From: Bacteroidales bacterium
GTDB taxonomy: Bacteria; Bacteroidota; Bacteroidia; Bacteroidales; ML635J-15
Length of the DNA stretch: 19,724 nucleotides
Assembly: GCA_028701945.1 (NCBI GenBank)
Contig: JAQVPT010000027.1
Coordinates: forward strand, 1-19,724
Reading direction: 5' to 3'
The stretch's first letter is position 1, and each line of letters starts with the position of its first letter. The notes below the pieces were generated by a model that saw nothing but the letters and a program-made list of their open reading frames with translations, ran no database searches and was not told where the DNA came from. The position numbers were made by a program, and so were the translations under genes. Positions 1 through 7,401 of the stretch are shown here, piece after piece.

Positions 1-1
1 T

Positions 2-700
2 CTTCACAATAAAAAACTTAGAGATTGTCGTATTCATTATAATACAAATGACGAGAGAAGATTCGAGTCAACAATTTTTATTACTGAGGGTGATTCTGCA
101 AGCGGATCAATCACAAAATCAAGAAATGTAAACACACAGGCTGTTTTTAGTTTGCGAGGAAAACCACTTAACAGCTATGGGATGTCTAAAAAAGTTGTTT
201 ACGAAAATGAAGAGTTTAATCTTTTACAAGCAGCCTTAAACATTGAAGAAGGTATCGAAAACATCAGATACCAAAATGTCGTAATAGCAACTGATGCCGA
301 TGTTGATGGAATGCACATTAGATTACTTTTGATAACTTTCTTTTTGCAATTTTTTCCTGATCTGTTAAAAAGAGGGCACTTATTTATTTTAGAAACACCG
401 CTTTTTAGAGTAAGGAACAAAAAAGAAACTATTTATTGTTACGATGATGTCGAAAAGGAAGCTGCCATCAAAAAATTAAAAAACAATACAGAGATAACAA
501 GATTTAAAGGACTTGGTGAAATTTCGCCTGATGAATTTAAAAACTTTATAGGTAAAGACATGCGATTAGCCCCTGTAACACTATCAAAAGCAGATAGTAT
601 TAGCGGATTACTTGAGTTCTTTATGGGTAAAAACACTCCCGATAGACAAGATTTTATTATTAGCAATCTAAGAGTTGAAGAGGAATTATCACAAGACTGA
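2..700 (+). CDS. parE: DNA topoisomerase IV subunit B (ParE), 5'-truncated by the window edge
   Basis: ATPase subunit of topoisomerase IV, which with ParC decatenates and relaxes chromosomes. Only the C-terminal 232 residues are present; the frame is open to the window edge at base 2, so the gene begins outside. The TOPRIM glutamate motif EGDSASG lies at 86-106 and the metal-binding DADVDG motif at 293-310. RFKGLGEISPDEF follows near 500-540, the equivalent of the KGLGEM region of GyrB/ParE. The SASG form of the first motif, where GyrB usually has SAGG, is what I recall as usual for Bacteroidota ParE. A TTG codon at 152 lies inside the TOPRIM domain and is not a start. The stop is 2 bp before the parC start, so translation is probably coupled. 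ParE is preferred over GyrB because parC follows directly. Confidence 0.95.
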   Translation, partial: LHNKKLRDCRIHYNTNDERRFESTIFITEGDSASGSITKSRNVNTQAVFSLRGKPLNSYGMSKKVVYENEEFNLLQAALNIEEGIENIRYQNVVIATDADVDGMHIRLLLITFFLQFFPDLLKRGHLFILETPLFRVRNKKETIYCYDDVEKEAAIKKLKNNTEITRFKGLGEISPDEFKNFIGKDMRLAPVTLSKADSISGLLEFFMGKNTPDRQDFIISNLRVEEELSQD

Positions 701-702
701 TT

Positions 703-3519
703 ATGAGCGACGAAAATAACATAAACGATATAAATGAGGAGAATGGAGATTTTGAAACAACCGAAATAACAGAATCTGCTGAACCAAAAATTACTCGACT
801 AAAAGGAATGTATCAGGATTGGTTTCTTGATTATGCTTCTTATGTAATTCTTGAACGTGCCGTACCACATGTTTATGACGGTCTCAAACCGGTACATCGC
901 CGTATTTTGCATTCAATGAAACAGCTTGACGATGGTCGATACAATAAAGTTGCTAACATCATTGGACACACTATGCAATACCATCCACATGGCGACCAAT
1001 CAATTGGAGATGCACTGGTTCAAATCGGACAAAAAGACCTCCTTGTTGATTGTCAAGGAAACTGGGGTAATATTTTAACTGGCGACTCAGCAGCAGCATT
1101 TCGTTATATCGAAGCTCGTCTTACAAAATTTGCTCTAGAGGTTGTCTTTAATCCAAAAACAACATTCTGGAAATCATCTTATGACGGTCGAAACAAAGAA
1201 CCTATTACGCTTCCTGTAAAATTCCCACTATTGCTTGCTACGGGTGTTGAAGGAATTGCAGTAGGTCTTGCCTCTAAAATACTTCCTCATAATTTTATTG
1301 AATTAATAGATGCTTGCATAAACACTCTCAAAGATGAACCTTTTGAGATTCTTCCCGATTTCCCTACTGGAGGGATGGCAGAGTTTAGCAGATACAACGA
1401 CGGAATGCGTGGTGGGAGAGTGCGAGTAAGAGCTAAAATCGAAAAAGTTGATAATAGAACACTTGCTATTCGTGAAATTGTCTTTGGAGAAACGACATCA
1501 TCCATTATAGACTCTATAATATCTGCGAGTGAAAAAGAAAAAATCAAAATCAAAAAAATTGATGATAACACCGCCGAAAATGTAGAGATTTTAATATATC
1601 TGCCACCCGGTGTATCAATTGATAAAACTATTGATGCCTTATATGCTTTTACAAAATGTGAGGTTTCGCTTTCAACTTATGCTTGTGTAATTGAAGAAGA
1701 TAAACCAAGATTCATTGGCGTTAGAGAAATTTTACAACTATCGGTTTATAATACTGTAGAGCTACTAAAACAAGAGCTTATAATCGAGAAATCGGAGTTA
1801 GAAGAAGCGTGGCATAACCAATCTTTAGAAAAATGGTTTATCGAACAACGGATTTATAAAGAAAAGAATTACGAAAACGCCAAAACAACCGACGACGCTA
1901 TCGATTTTATCCATGCCAAAGCGATAGAACACAAACTTGCGACAGTTAGAGAAATTACAAGAGATGATCTTTTAAGACTGTTAGAAATCAGAATGAAGCG
2001 GATTTTAAAATTCAACAGCGATAAAGCCGAAGAAGACCTAAATAAAATCCTTGAAGAGATTGCAAGAGTTCAACATCATCTTGATAACCTTACAACTTAT
2101 GCGATTAATTACTACCTGAATATTAAAAAGAAATATGGACAAGGTCGCGAACGTAAAACTGAAATCCGAAATTTCGACACAATAGATACTACAAAAGTTG
2201 CAGTCGCAAACGAAAAACTGTATGCCAATCTAAAAGAAGGTTTTGTTGGATACGGAATAAAAAAAGAAGAGTATATTTGTGAGTGTTCAGATATTGATGA
2301 CGTTATCGTTTTTCGAAAAGATGGAAAATACATGGTGTCAAAAGTTACTGATAAAGCATTTTTTGGAAAAGACATTTTGCACGTTGATGTTTTTAAGAGA
2401 AATGATAAACGGACAATTTACAATGTCGTTTATCGACATGGAAGAACTAGCAAATCGTACATCAAACGTTTTAATGTAACATCTGTTACTAGAGATAAAG
2501 AGTATGATCTGACAAAAGGAGAAGAAGGCTCCAAAATATTATATTTTACCGCTAATCCAAACGGAGAAGCCGAAATTGTAAAGATATTCTTAAAACCTAA
2601 GCCGAAACTTCGGAAACTAATTATAGAACAAGATTTCGCCGATGTAGCTATCAAAGGACGAAATGCTCAAGGAAATATTTTAACGAAAAATGATATTCAT
2701 AAACTTAGTTTAAAAGAAGAAGGCGTTTCAACACTTGGTGGGCGTAAAATTTGGTTTGACAACGAAGTATTACGGCTAAATGCAGATGATAGAGGCACAT
2801 TCCTTGGTGAGTTTTCTGGCGATGATAAAATACTTGTCATTACAAAAGATGGCGTTTGCCGTTTAACTAATTTTGACTTGTCTAATCACTACGAAGAAAA
2901 TATCAGAATAATAGAAAAATACGACCCTGACAAGGTATTTACTGCAATACACTACGACTCCGAACAAGAATTTTTCTATTTAAAACGATTTAATGTCGAA
3001 GAAGCTACTAAAGAACAAATTTTTATTGGTGAAACTGAAGGCTCATATCTTGTAGAAATTTCTGATGAAGCATTCCCTCAATTAAAATTGATTTTTGGCG
3101 GGAAACATGATGATCGAGAAGATGAAGTGATTGATGCAGAAGAATTTATTGCAATTAAAGGCTTAAAAGCACGAGGTAAAAGAATTACTACATTCGAGAC
3201 AAAAGAAATTATATTCATAGAGCCTCTCGAAAAAGAAACAGAAAATTCGGACGATGATGATCAGGATGATGATGACGACAATCAGGAAATTGACAATGAA
3301 ACCGAAATGTCTGAGAACGAGATAGAATTAGAAATAATTGAACCTCAAGACGAAGACACCGATGTTGTAGAGAATGAAACAACAAAAGTTAAAGATAAAC
3401 CAGAGGTTACAAAAACGAAAGAACCTAATATAGAAGAGAAACCAACAACAGAAAAAAACAAAAAAGATAAAGGAAAAAAACCACCACCTGACGACACACA
3501 AATGAGTTTGGGGTTTTAG
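703..3519 (+). CDS. parC: DNA topoisomerase IV subunit A (ParC)
   Basis: DNA-cleaving and rejoining subunit of topoisomerase IV (938 aa). The N-terminal breakage-reunion domain shows the GLKPVHRRIL block (residues 60-69), HPHGD (94-98) and the active-site tyrosine Y135 in AAFRYIEARL. A long coiled-coil/tower region and a beta-pinwheel-like C-terminal region follow. From about residue 846 the protein becomes a low-complexity acidic then lysine-rich tail, with runs of D and E followed by KDKGKK, ending in QMSLGF. Such a tail and MSL-type ending are common in ParC of Bacteroidota as I recall them; the tail's function is unknown. The ATG lies 2 bp after parE, and the shikimate kinase gene starts 11 bp downstream. 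Paralogous GyrA is the alternative, but the parE neighbour and the acidic tail favour ParC. Confidence 0.96.
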   Translation: MSDENNINDINEENGDFETTEITESAEPKITRLKGMYQDWFLDYASYVILERAVPHVYDGLKPVHRRILHSMKQLDDGRYNKVANIIGHTMQYHPHGDQSIGDALVQIGQKDLLVDCQGNWGNILTGDSAAAFRYIEARLTKFALEVVFNPKTTFWKSSYDGRNKEPITLPVKFPLLLATGVEGIAVGLASKILPHNFIELIDACINTLKDEPFEILPDFPTGGMAEFSRYNDGMRGGRVRVRAKIEKVDNRTLAIREIVFGETTSSIIDSIISASEKEKIKIKKIDDNTAENVEILIYLPPGVSIDKTIDALYAFTKCEVSLSTYACVIEEDKPRFIGVREILQLSVYNTVELLKQELIIEKSELEEAWHNQSLEKWFIEQRIYKEKNYENAKTTDDAIDFIHAKAIEHKLATVREITRDDLLRLLEIRMKRILKFNSDKAEEDLNKILEEIARVQHHLDNLTTYAINYYLNIKKKYGQGRERKTEIRNFDTIDTTKVAVANEKLYANLKEGFVGYGIKKEEYICECSDIDDVIVFRKDGKYMVSKVTDKAFFGKDILHVDVFKRNDKRTIYNVVYRHGRTSKSYIKRFNVTSVTRDKEYDLTKGEEGSKILYFTANPNGEAEIVKIFLKPKPKLRKLIIEQDFADVAIKGRNAQGNILTKNDIHKLSLKEEGVSTLGGRKIWFDNEVLRLNADDRGTFLGEFSGDDKILVITKDGVCRLTNFDLSNHYEENIRIIEKYDPDKVFTAIHYDSEQEFFYLKRFNVEEATKEQIFIGETEGSYLVEISDEAFPQLKLIFGGKHDDREDEVIDAEEFIAIKGLKARGKRITTFETKEIIFIEPLEKETENSDDDDQDDDDDNQEIDNETEMSENEIELEIIEPQDEDTDVVENETTKVKDKPEVTKTKEPNIEEKPTTEKNKKDKGKKPPPDDTQMSLGF

Positions 3520-3530
3520 ATTAAAAACAC

Positions 3531-4034
3531 ATGAAAATAATCTTGACAGGTTTTATGGGCAGCGGAAAAACAGTTTTCGGAAAGAAACTGGCTAACCGAT
3601 TAAACCTTGAATTTTATGATCTTGACAAACATATTGAGCAAAAATACCAAATGAGTATTCCGTCAATTTTTACAAGTTTTGACGAAACCGTTTTTAGAAA
3701 CCTTGAAACGATAGAATTAAATGATTTTATTTTTAAAGATAATTTTGTTCTTTCTTGTGGTGGTGGCACACCTTGTTTTAATAATAATATGGAATTAATA
3801 AATAAACTTGGCACAAGTGTTTATATTGAATTAAATGCCATTACATTATGTGATAGATTATTAAAATCAAAAACACAAAGACCACTCATAAAAGGATTAT
3901 CGCCCCAAGAACTACAACAAAAAATAGAACAGTTACTCGCCGACCGCGAAAAATATTACAAGCAATCAAATATTAAGATCTCGGGTATAAATCTAAAACC
4001 AAACAGTTTAATCGAAATTTTAGATAAATTGTAA
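3531..4034 (+). CDS. aroK: Shikimate kinase
   Basis: Phosphorylates shikimate at the 3-hydroxyl with ATP, the fifth step of the chorismate pathway to aromatic amino acids; cytoplasmic. At 167 aa it has the normal family length. Visible motifs are Walker A GFMGSGKT (residues 7-14), DLD with substrate-binding D32 (30-32), FRNLE with R56 (55-59), the glycine-rich CGGGTPC (76-82), RPLI with R117 in the lid region, and R139 in ADRE near the C-terminus. All shikimate- and ATP-binding positions I can identify are intact, so the enzyme is probably active. The start is 11 bp after the parC stop, which implies cotranscription with parE-parC. No hairpin terminator is obvious after the stop. Confidence 0.95.
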   Translation: MKIILTGFMGSGKTVFGKKLANRLNLEFYDLDKHIEQKYQMSIPSIFTSFDETVFRNLETIELNDFIFKDNFVLSCGGGTPCFNNNMELINKLGTSVYIELNAITLCDRLLKSKTQRPLIKGLSPQELQQKIEQLLADREKYYKQSNIKISGINLKPNSLIEILDKL

Positions 4035-4086
4035 GTGTTCTATTTGATTACATAGACATAACGAAGTTAGCGGACATTATGAATAG

Positions 4087-4335
4087 TCAGAAAGTCAGAT
4101 TTAGAATATTTGCAAAGTTCATAAATTCATAACAAAAGAGTTGCACCTATCCAAGATTTAGAAATATCCTTGAGTTTCGCTTTAATCTGATTAAGATTAT
4201 ATGCTTGATTAGCATTACCTATTTTCCCTTCAACATGATTTCTTCTGTTAAATTCAATTCTTTTTGCTGAGTTGTTTTCTCTGCAGATCTGCCTCTAGTT
4301 GTTGCTATGAGTCTAATTCCATTTTCCGTGCACCA
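4087..4335 (-). pseudogene. Decayed C-terminal fragment of an IS5/IS1182-like transposase
   Basis: Translating the minus strand gives, in pieces from different frames, CTENGIRLIATTRGR, then RRNHVEGKIGNANQAYNL plus NQIKAKLKDISKSWIGATLL, then MNFANILNLTF and a stop at 4087-4089. This order matches the usual end of IS5/IS1182-type DDE transposases: NGIRLSGPPLGRP, then RNxVEGKFGxxKxxYGLxxIxAKLxxTSxSWIAA, then FxMNL. At least two frame changes are needed to join the pieces, and the N-terminal and catalytic parts are missing, so it is a relic. It overlaps the last codons of the UPF0045-type gene in another frame. The family is assigned by eye, so the exact IS family is uncertain. No inverted terminal repeat was recognised. 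The remnant accounts for most of the 270-bp gap between aroK and the next gene. Confidence 0.72.
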
Positions 4336-4631
4336 ATCTTATCTTCCACAGATTTTACTTTACCTGTAAATCTGCCGATAGGTTTATTTGTTTGGATATC
4401 AAAACTAGCAGTTGCATAAACTCTGTCAGAAAAAGGCTCTAGAATTTTGTAGGATTTGCTTACAATATCTAATGCTTGTTCCAGGTTTTCGGTTTCAATT
4501 ACTGTTCCCATTGCATTTAATTTGTATTCGAAACCTGATTCAGATACCATTTGGATTATTTTGCTAACAAAATCACTTACACTGTCTCCTTTATCTGTGG
4601 GAAACATGGCATAATTCATTAAAACTGACAT
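4305..4631 (-). CDS. UPF0045/MTH1187-type (YkoF-like thiamine-binding fold) small protein
   Basis: A 108-aa soluble protein with no signal peptide. It follows the MTH1187/UPF0045 pattern: an N-terminal strand (SVLMNYAMFPTDKGDSVS), then YKLNAMGTVIE around residues 36-46, and a closing GKVKSVEDKIG. Structures of this family form a ferredoxin-like fold related to YkoF and bind thiamine-like ligands; its role in the cell is poorly known. Family members usually end near the position of KIG. Here eight further residues, ARKMELDS, are read from DNA that in another frame encodes the transposase remnant, so the C-terminus looks rewritten by an insertion. The ATG is 3 bp after the stop of the upstream lipoprotein gene, so it is probably the last gene of that operon, though its cytoplasmic nature sets it apart from its exported neighbours. 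Confidence 0.8.
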   Translation of the reverse strand: MSVLMNYAMFPTDKGDSVSDFVSKIIQMVSESGFEYKLNAMGTVIETENLEQALDIVSKSYKILEPFSDRVYATASFDIQTNKPIGRFTGKVKSVEDKIGARKMELDS

Positions 4632-4634
4632 ATT

Positions 4635-6020
4635 TTATTTATTTATTGACGAAATTAATTCTCTGACAATAGTTCTTTCAATAGATTTTGCGACTTCGAT
4701 ATATGCTTTGCTTACAGCAGTTTGAGAATCTACGCCCGAATATTCATCAGATCTGGTTTTACGAAATATTATATTCCCACTATTATCTGTTAGATCGAAA
4801 GTACAATTAATAATAACTTGAGATTCGCCGTAATATTCGCCATTTTTTATTGTATTGCTAGTAATTTTGAGCGTAAAATCTGGTTCTAAATTTGGATTTA
4901 CAAAAAACTCATTACTAAGCATTCCTTCAAATGTTGTTTTTAGTAGTTGGTCTTTACGAATTTCATCAAAAGCCGCTTCTTTAGAATCAATTTTTAAGAT
5001 GGGTTTTTCGACAATTACTCGTATTTTATTCTCATTTGCAGGTATATTTTTAATGATACTACGTACTATATGGTCTTTTGCAGCACGAGAAAAACTTAGC
5101 ATATCAATATAAACTGAAAGTGATTCATTAGCAGGTTGAGATTTAATTTTACGAATTGAACAATACACTTTTCCATCATTTCCTGAAACTTCGGAATTAC
5201 GCAAAAGCCCAGTACCTGTGAAGCTAATTTTTACAGGAATACCTGATACGGGATTGTTATTTTGGTCAGTTATTGTAAATGAAAATACTTCGTTATTAAT
5301 CTCCACCGCTTTTTTTACTTTTATTTCTTCGGTATTAAAGGTAATTTTAAGATTATTGACAAAATCTGCTAAAGCGGAAAAAATTTCATTCCCAAGGTCT
5401 TTATCTTCACCATTTATATTTGTGATAGTACTTTCGCCTAGGTATGGTTTTAACGCTGTAAGAGCTTCTACATAGAATTGAAATGCATTGTAATGTAATT
5501 CTCTTCCGAGGAGTTCTCGTCCTTGGTAATATTTATTTTTTGCATCAAGAATACTTTGTTCTTTTTGTTCTGCTTTTTGTGAAGCGTAAGTAGCTTTTGA
5601 AAGTCGGTAATATACCCAGTAATATTCTTCATTTTCCCAGGTGTTAACTAATTCGTAGCCTTCTAGTGTTTGGTTTGAAGAAGCAGTTATTTCGCTCGAA
5701 AAATTCTCATTAAGTTTATAATTTGTTTCTATTATCGATAAAACAGAAGTTGACTCAATATTTACAGAAATGCTGGATGCAAGATCGCCTAAAGCTTTTT
5801 GTTGTGCGTTAGCTTGATAATCTGCTGGCAAAAATCCTTTTTTTGGTGATGAGCTTACCCCTATGTAATATATTGGGGTTTGTGGTTTAGCTGTTACCCA
5901 TTCTGGCATAGGTTGTTTGTCATAATTATGCTTTTTCCCAATTTGGCAGGAAGACACCAAAACAAGTAGTTGTAGCATTAGAATTATCTGTATTTTTTTC
6001 ATTTTAAATTTAGTTTTCAT
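4635..6020 (-). CDS. LPP20-like lipoprotein with an Ig-like domain
   Basis: Predicted lipoprotein of about 461 aa. The signal peptide MKTKFKMKK, a hydrophobic stretch and the lipobox VSSC place the lipidated cysteine at residue 25. The mature N-terminus carries PEWV, then an LPP20-like region (about 37-150) with YYIGVS, an AQQKALGDLASSI helix and a tyrosine-rich strand (EEYYWVYYRL). A short helical part (150-225) follows, then a bacterial Ig-like segment at about 243-293 (DQNNNPVSGIPVKISF, DGKVYCSI), and a C-terminal alpha/beta domain. LPP20 relatives such as FlgP and Lpp20 are outer-membrane lipoproteins. ATG at 6020 overlaps the upstream gene's stop by 11 bp; TTG at 6026 and ATG at 6002 are alternative starts that keep the lipobox. 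The exact function is unknown. Confidence 0.8.
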   Translation of the reverse strand: MKTKFKMKKIQIILMLQLLVLVSSCQIGKKHNYDKQPMPEWVTAKPQTPIYYIGVSSSPKKGFLPADYQANAQQKALGDLASSISVNIESTSVLSIIETNYKLNENFSSEITASSNQTLEGYELVNTWENEEYYWVYYRLSKATYASQKAEQKEQSILDAKNKYYQGRELLGRELHYNAFQFYVEALTALKPYLGESTITNINGEDKDLGNEIFSALADFVNNLKITFNTEEIKVKKAVEINNEVFSFTITDQNNNPVSGIPVKISFTGTGLLRNSEVSGNDGKVYCSIRKIKSQPANESLSVYIDMLSFSRAAKDHIVRSIIKNIPANENKIRVIVEKPILKIDSKEAAFDEIRKDQLLKTTFEGMLSNEFFVNPNLEPDFTLKITSNTIKNGEYYGESQVIINCTFDLTDNSGNIIFRKTRSDEYSGVDSQTAVSKAYIEVAKSIERTIVRELISSINK

Positions 6021-7368
6021 TAACAAACTTGTTTACTCCATTTGAAATAATTCCAGCAGTCTCGTTAATGGCCTCAATAGATAGTGTATTATAATCTTTT
6101 ATCTGAGACCTAGCAGTAAGAAGACTATTAAGTTTATTTATTTCCGAACTTCTATCATTAATATAATCTTCTTCTGATGATAATATTAGGTATTTCCAAT
6201 ATCCAGGAACTAAATTTTTGTTGTCACCAGTGTATTTTGCATAGTGAATATCATCTCTTACAAGTACCTGTTTTGAAGTTGTTGCTTTAATTTCACCTGT
6301 TCGTTTATCTACAAGTTTATACATAAAATTCATATCAAGTGTACGAGACATCTTATATTCATTGTATTTCACCTTGCTATATTCGTTTTTATATTCGTAT
6401 TCTTCGCTTTCGCGATTTAAAACTTTAACTTTTTTTCGTAAATATCCTTTTTTTTCAATTGTCTCGACTGTCCCTTTATTATAGGTAAATTTTGATATTT
6501 CACAATATAAACTGAGATCGGTTGCAGCAATTGAATTTGAATTATTTTGGGATGATGCTACTCTGTTTTGGTTGTTAGAATCGATGATTTTTATAAATGG
6601 ATTGTTAAAACTTTGTATCTCGGTAATCACTTTACTTTCAAGATTAGTTTCAATGTTAGTAGTACCTGATAGATTTTTGATTTTTTCTATTGTAATTGTT
6701 ATAGTTCCTTTATTGAGACTTTCGGCTTTGAGGTCGTATGAACTTTTATATGCTCCTGCTCCTTTAATAATGTCATCGAAAGTATAATATGCTTGACGAT
6801 ATTTTCCAATATCCATTTTTTGTAGTCCATCTCTGTACTTTGGTTCATAAGTAGCAGTAATTAGCTTGTCTTTTGAATCTTTATAGTTGGGTTGAATTCT
6901 TACAATTTCTTTAAATACGTTTTCTGCCTGAGCAAATTTTTCTTCAGTAAGCAAAGTCGAGCCTTCATAATATTGGTTTTCAAGAAAAATGTTTTTTACT
7001 TCTTCGTAATATTCGTTATAAAAAGTCGGAAAATTCAAATCTATACCGACACCAGATATTTTATTGTAATAATTGCGAGCATCTTCGTAAAGATATACTG
7101 CTTCTTTGTTGTTTTGGTTGTTATATGATTTATTGAATTCGGATAGTTTTTTGCTTAAACTCATTTGTCCAGTGCGTTTTAATCCTGCAAACGCTTCTAC
7201 ATTTGTGTTTTTTATTACAATAGCTTGATAATACAGGTCTGCTGCGTTCGCATATTGCCCCATGGCTTCGAGTTTTGTCGCTTTCTTTGTATATCGTTTA
7301 GAGGCACATCCACCTAAAACAATTAGCATACTTAAAAATATGATAAAAACTGTAAATATCTTCTTCAT
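6010..7368 (-). CDS. TPR-containing lipoprotein of unknown function
   Basis: About 452 aa. MKKIFTVF, a hydrophobic core and the lipobox VLGGC give lipidated C21. Just after this come tetratricopeptide-like helices: roughly residues 28-65 (KLEAMGQYANAADLYYQAI), 138-170 (EEKFAQAENVFKEIVRIQPN) and 178-215. The second half is beta-rich. It contains ITIEKIKNLSGTTNIETNLE and later IIDSNNQNR, faintly like the conserved core of FlgO/LpoB/CsgG-type lipoproteins; this is only suggestive. The start was set at ATG 7368; a GTG two codons upstream (7374) is possible. It lies 33 bp after the transglutaminase-like gene and overlaps the LPP20-like gene, so the three exported proteins are probably made together and may form one envelope complex. 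Confidence 0.8.
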   Translation of the reverse strand: MKKIFTVFIIFLSMLIVLGGCASKRYTKKATKLEAMGQYANAADLYYQAIVIKNTNVEAFAGLKRTGQMSLSKKLSEFNKSYNNQNNKEAVYLYEDARNYYNKISGVGIDLNFPTFYNEYYEEVKNIFLENQYYEGSTLLTEEKFAQAENVFKEIVRIQPNYKDSKDKLITATYEPKYRDGLQKMDIGKYRQAYYTFDDIIKGAGAYKSSYDLKAESLNKGTITITIEKIKNLSGTTNIETNLESKVITEIQSFNNPFIKIIDSNNQNRVASSQNNSNSIAATDLSLYCEISKFTYNKGTVETIEKKGYLRKKVKVLNRESEEYEYKNEYSKVKYNEYKMSRTLDMNFMYKLVDKRTGEIKATTSKQVLVRDDIHYAKYTGDNKNLVPGYWKYLILSSEEDYINDRSSEINKLNSLLTARSQIKDYNTLSIEAINETAGIISNGVNKFVNEN

Positions 7369-7401
7369 AATCACTAATTTAAAATTCCGCTCAAATATAG
7401 T

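Noticed and set aside
86..106. SASG in place of SAGG in the ParE TOPRIM motif as an unusual or resistance-related change
   Set aside because: This form is what I recall as normal for ParE of Bacteroidota, so it is not remarkable.
152..700. A separate gene starting at TTG 152
   Set aside because: The frame is open to base 2 and the upstream part encodes the essential EGDSASG TOPRIM motif, so this is the truncated parE gene.
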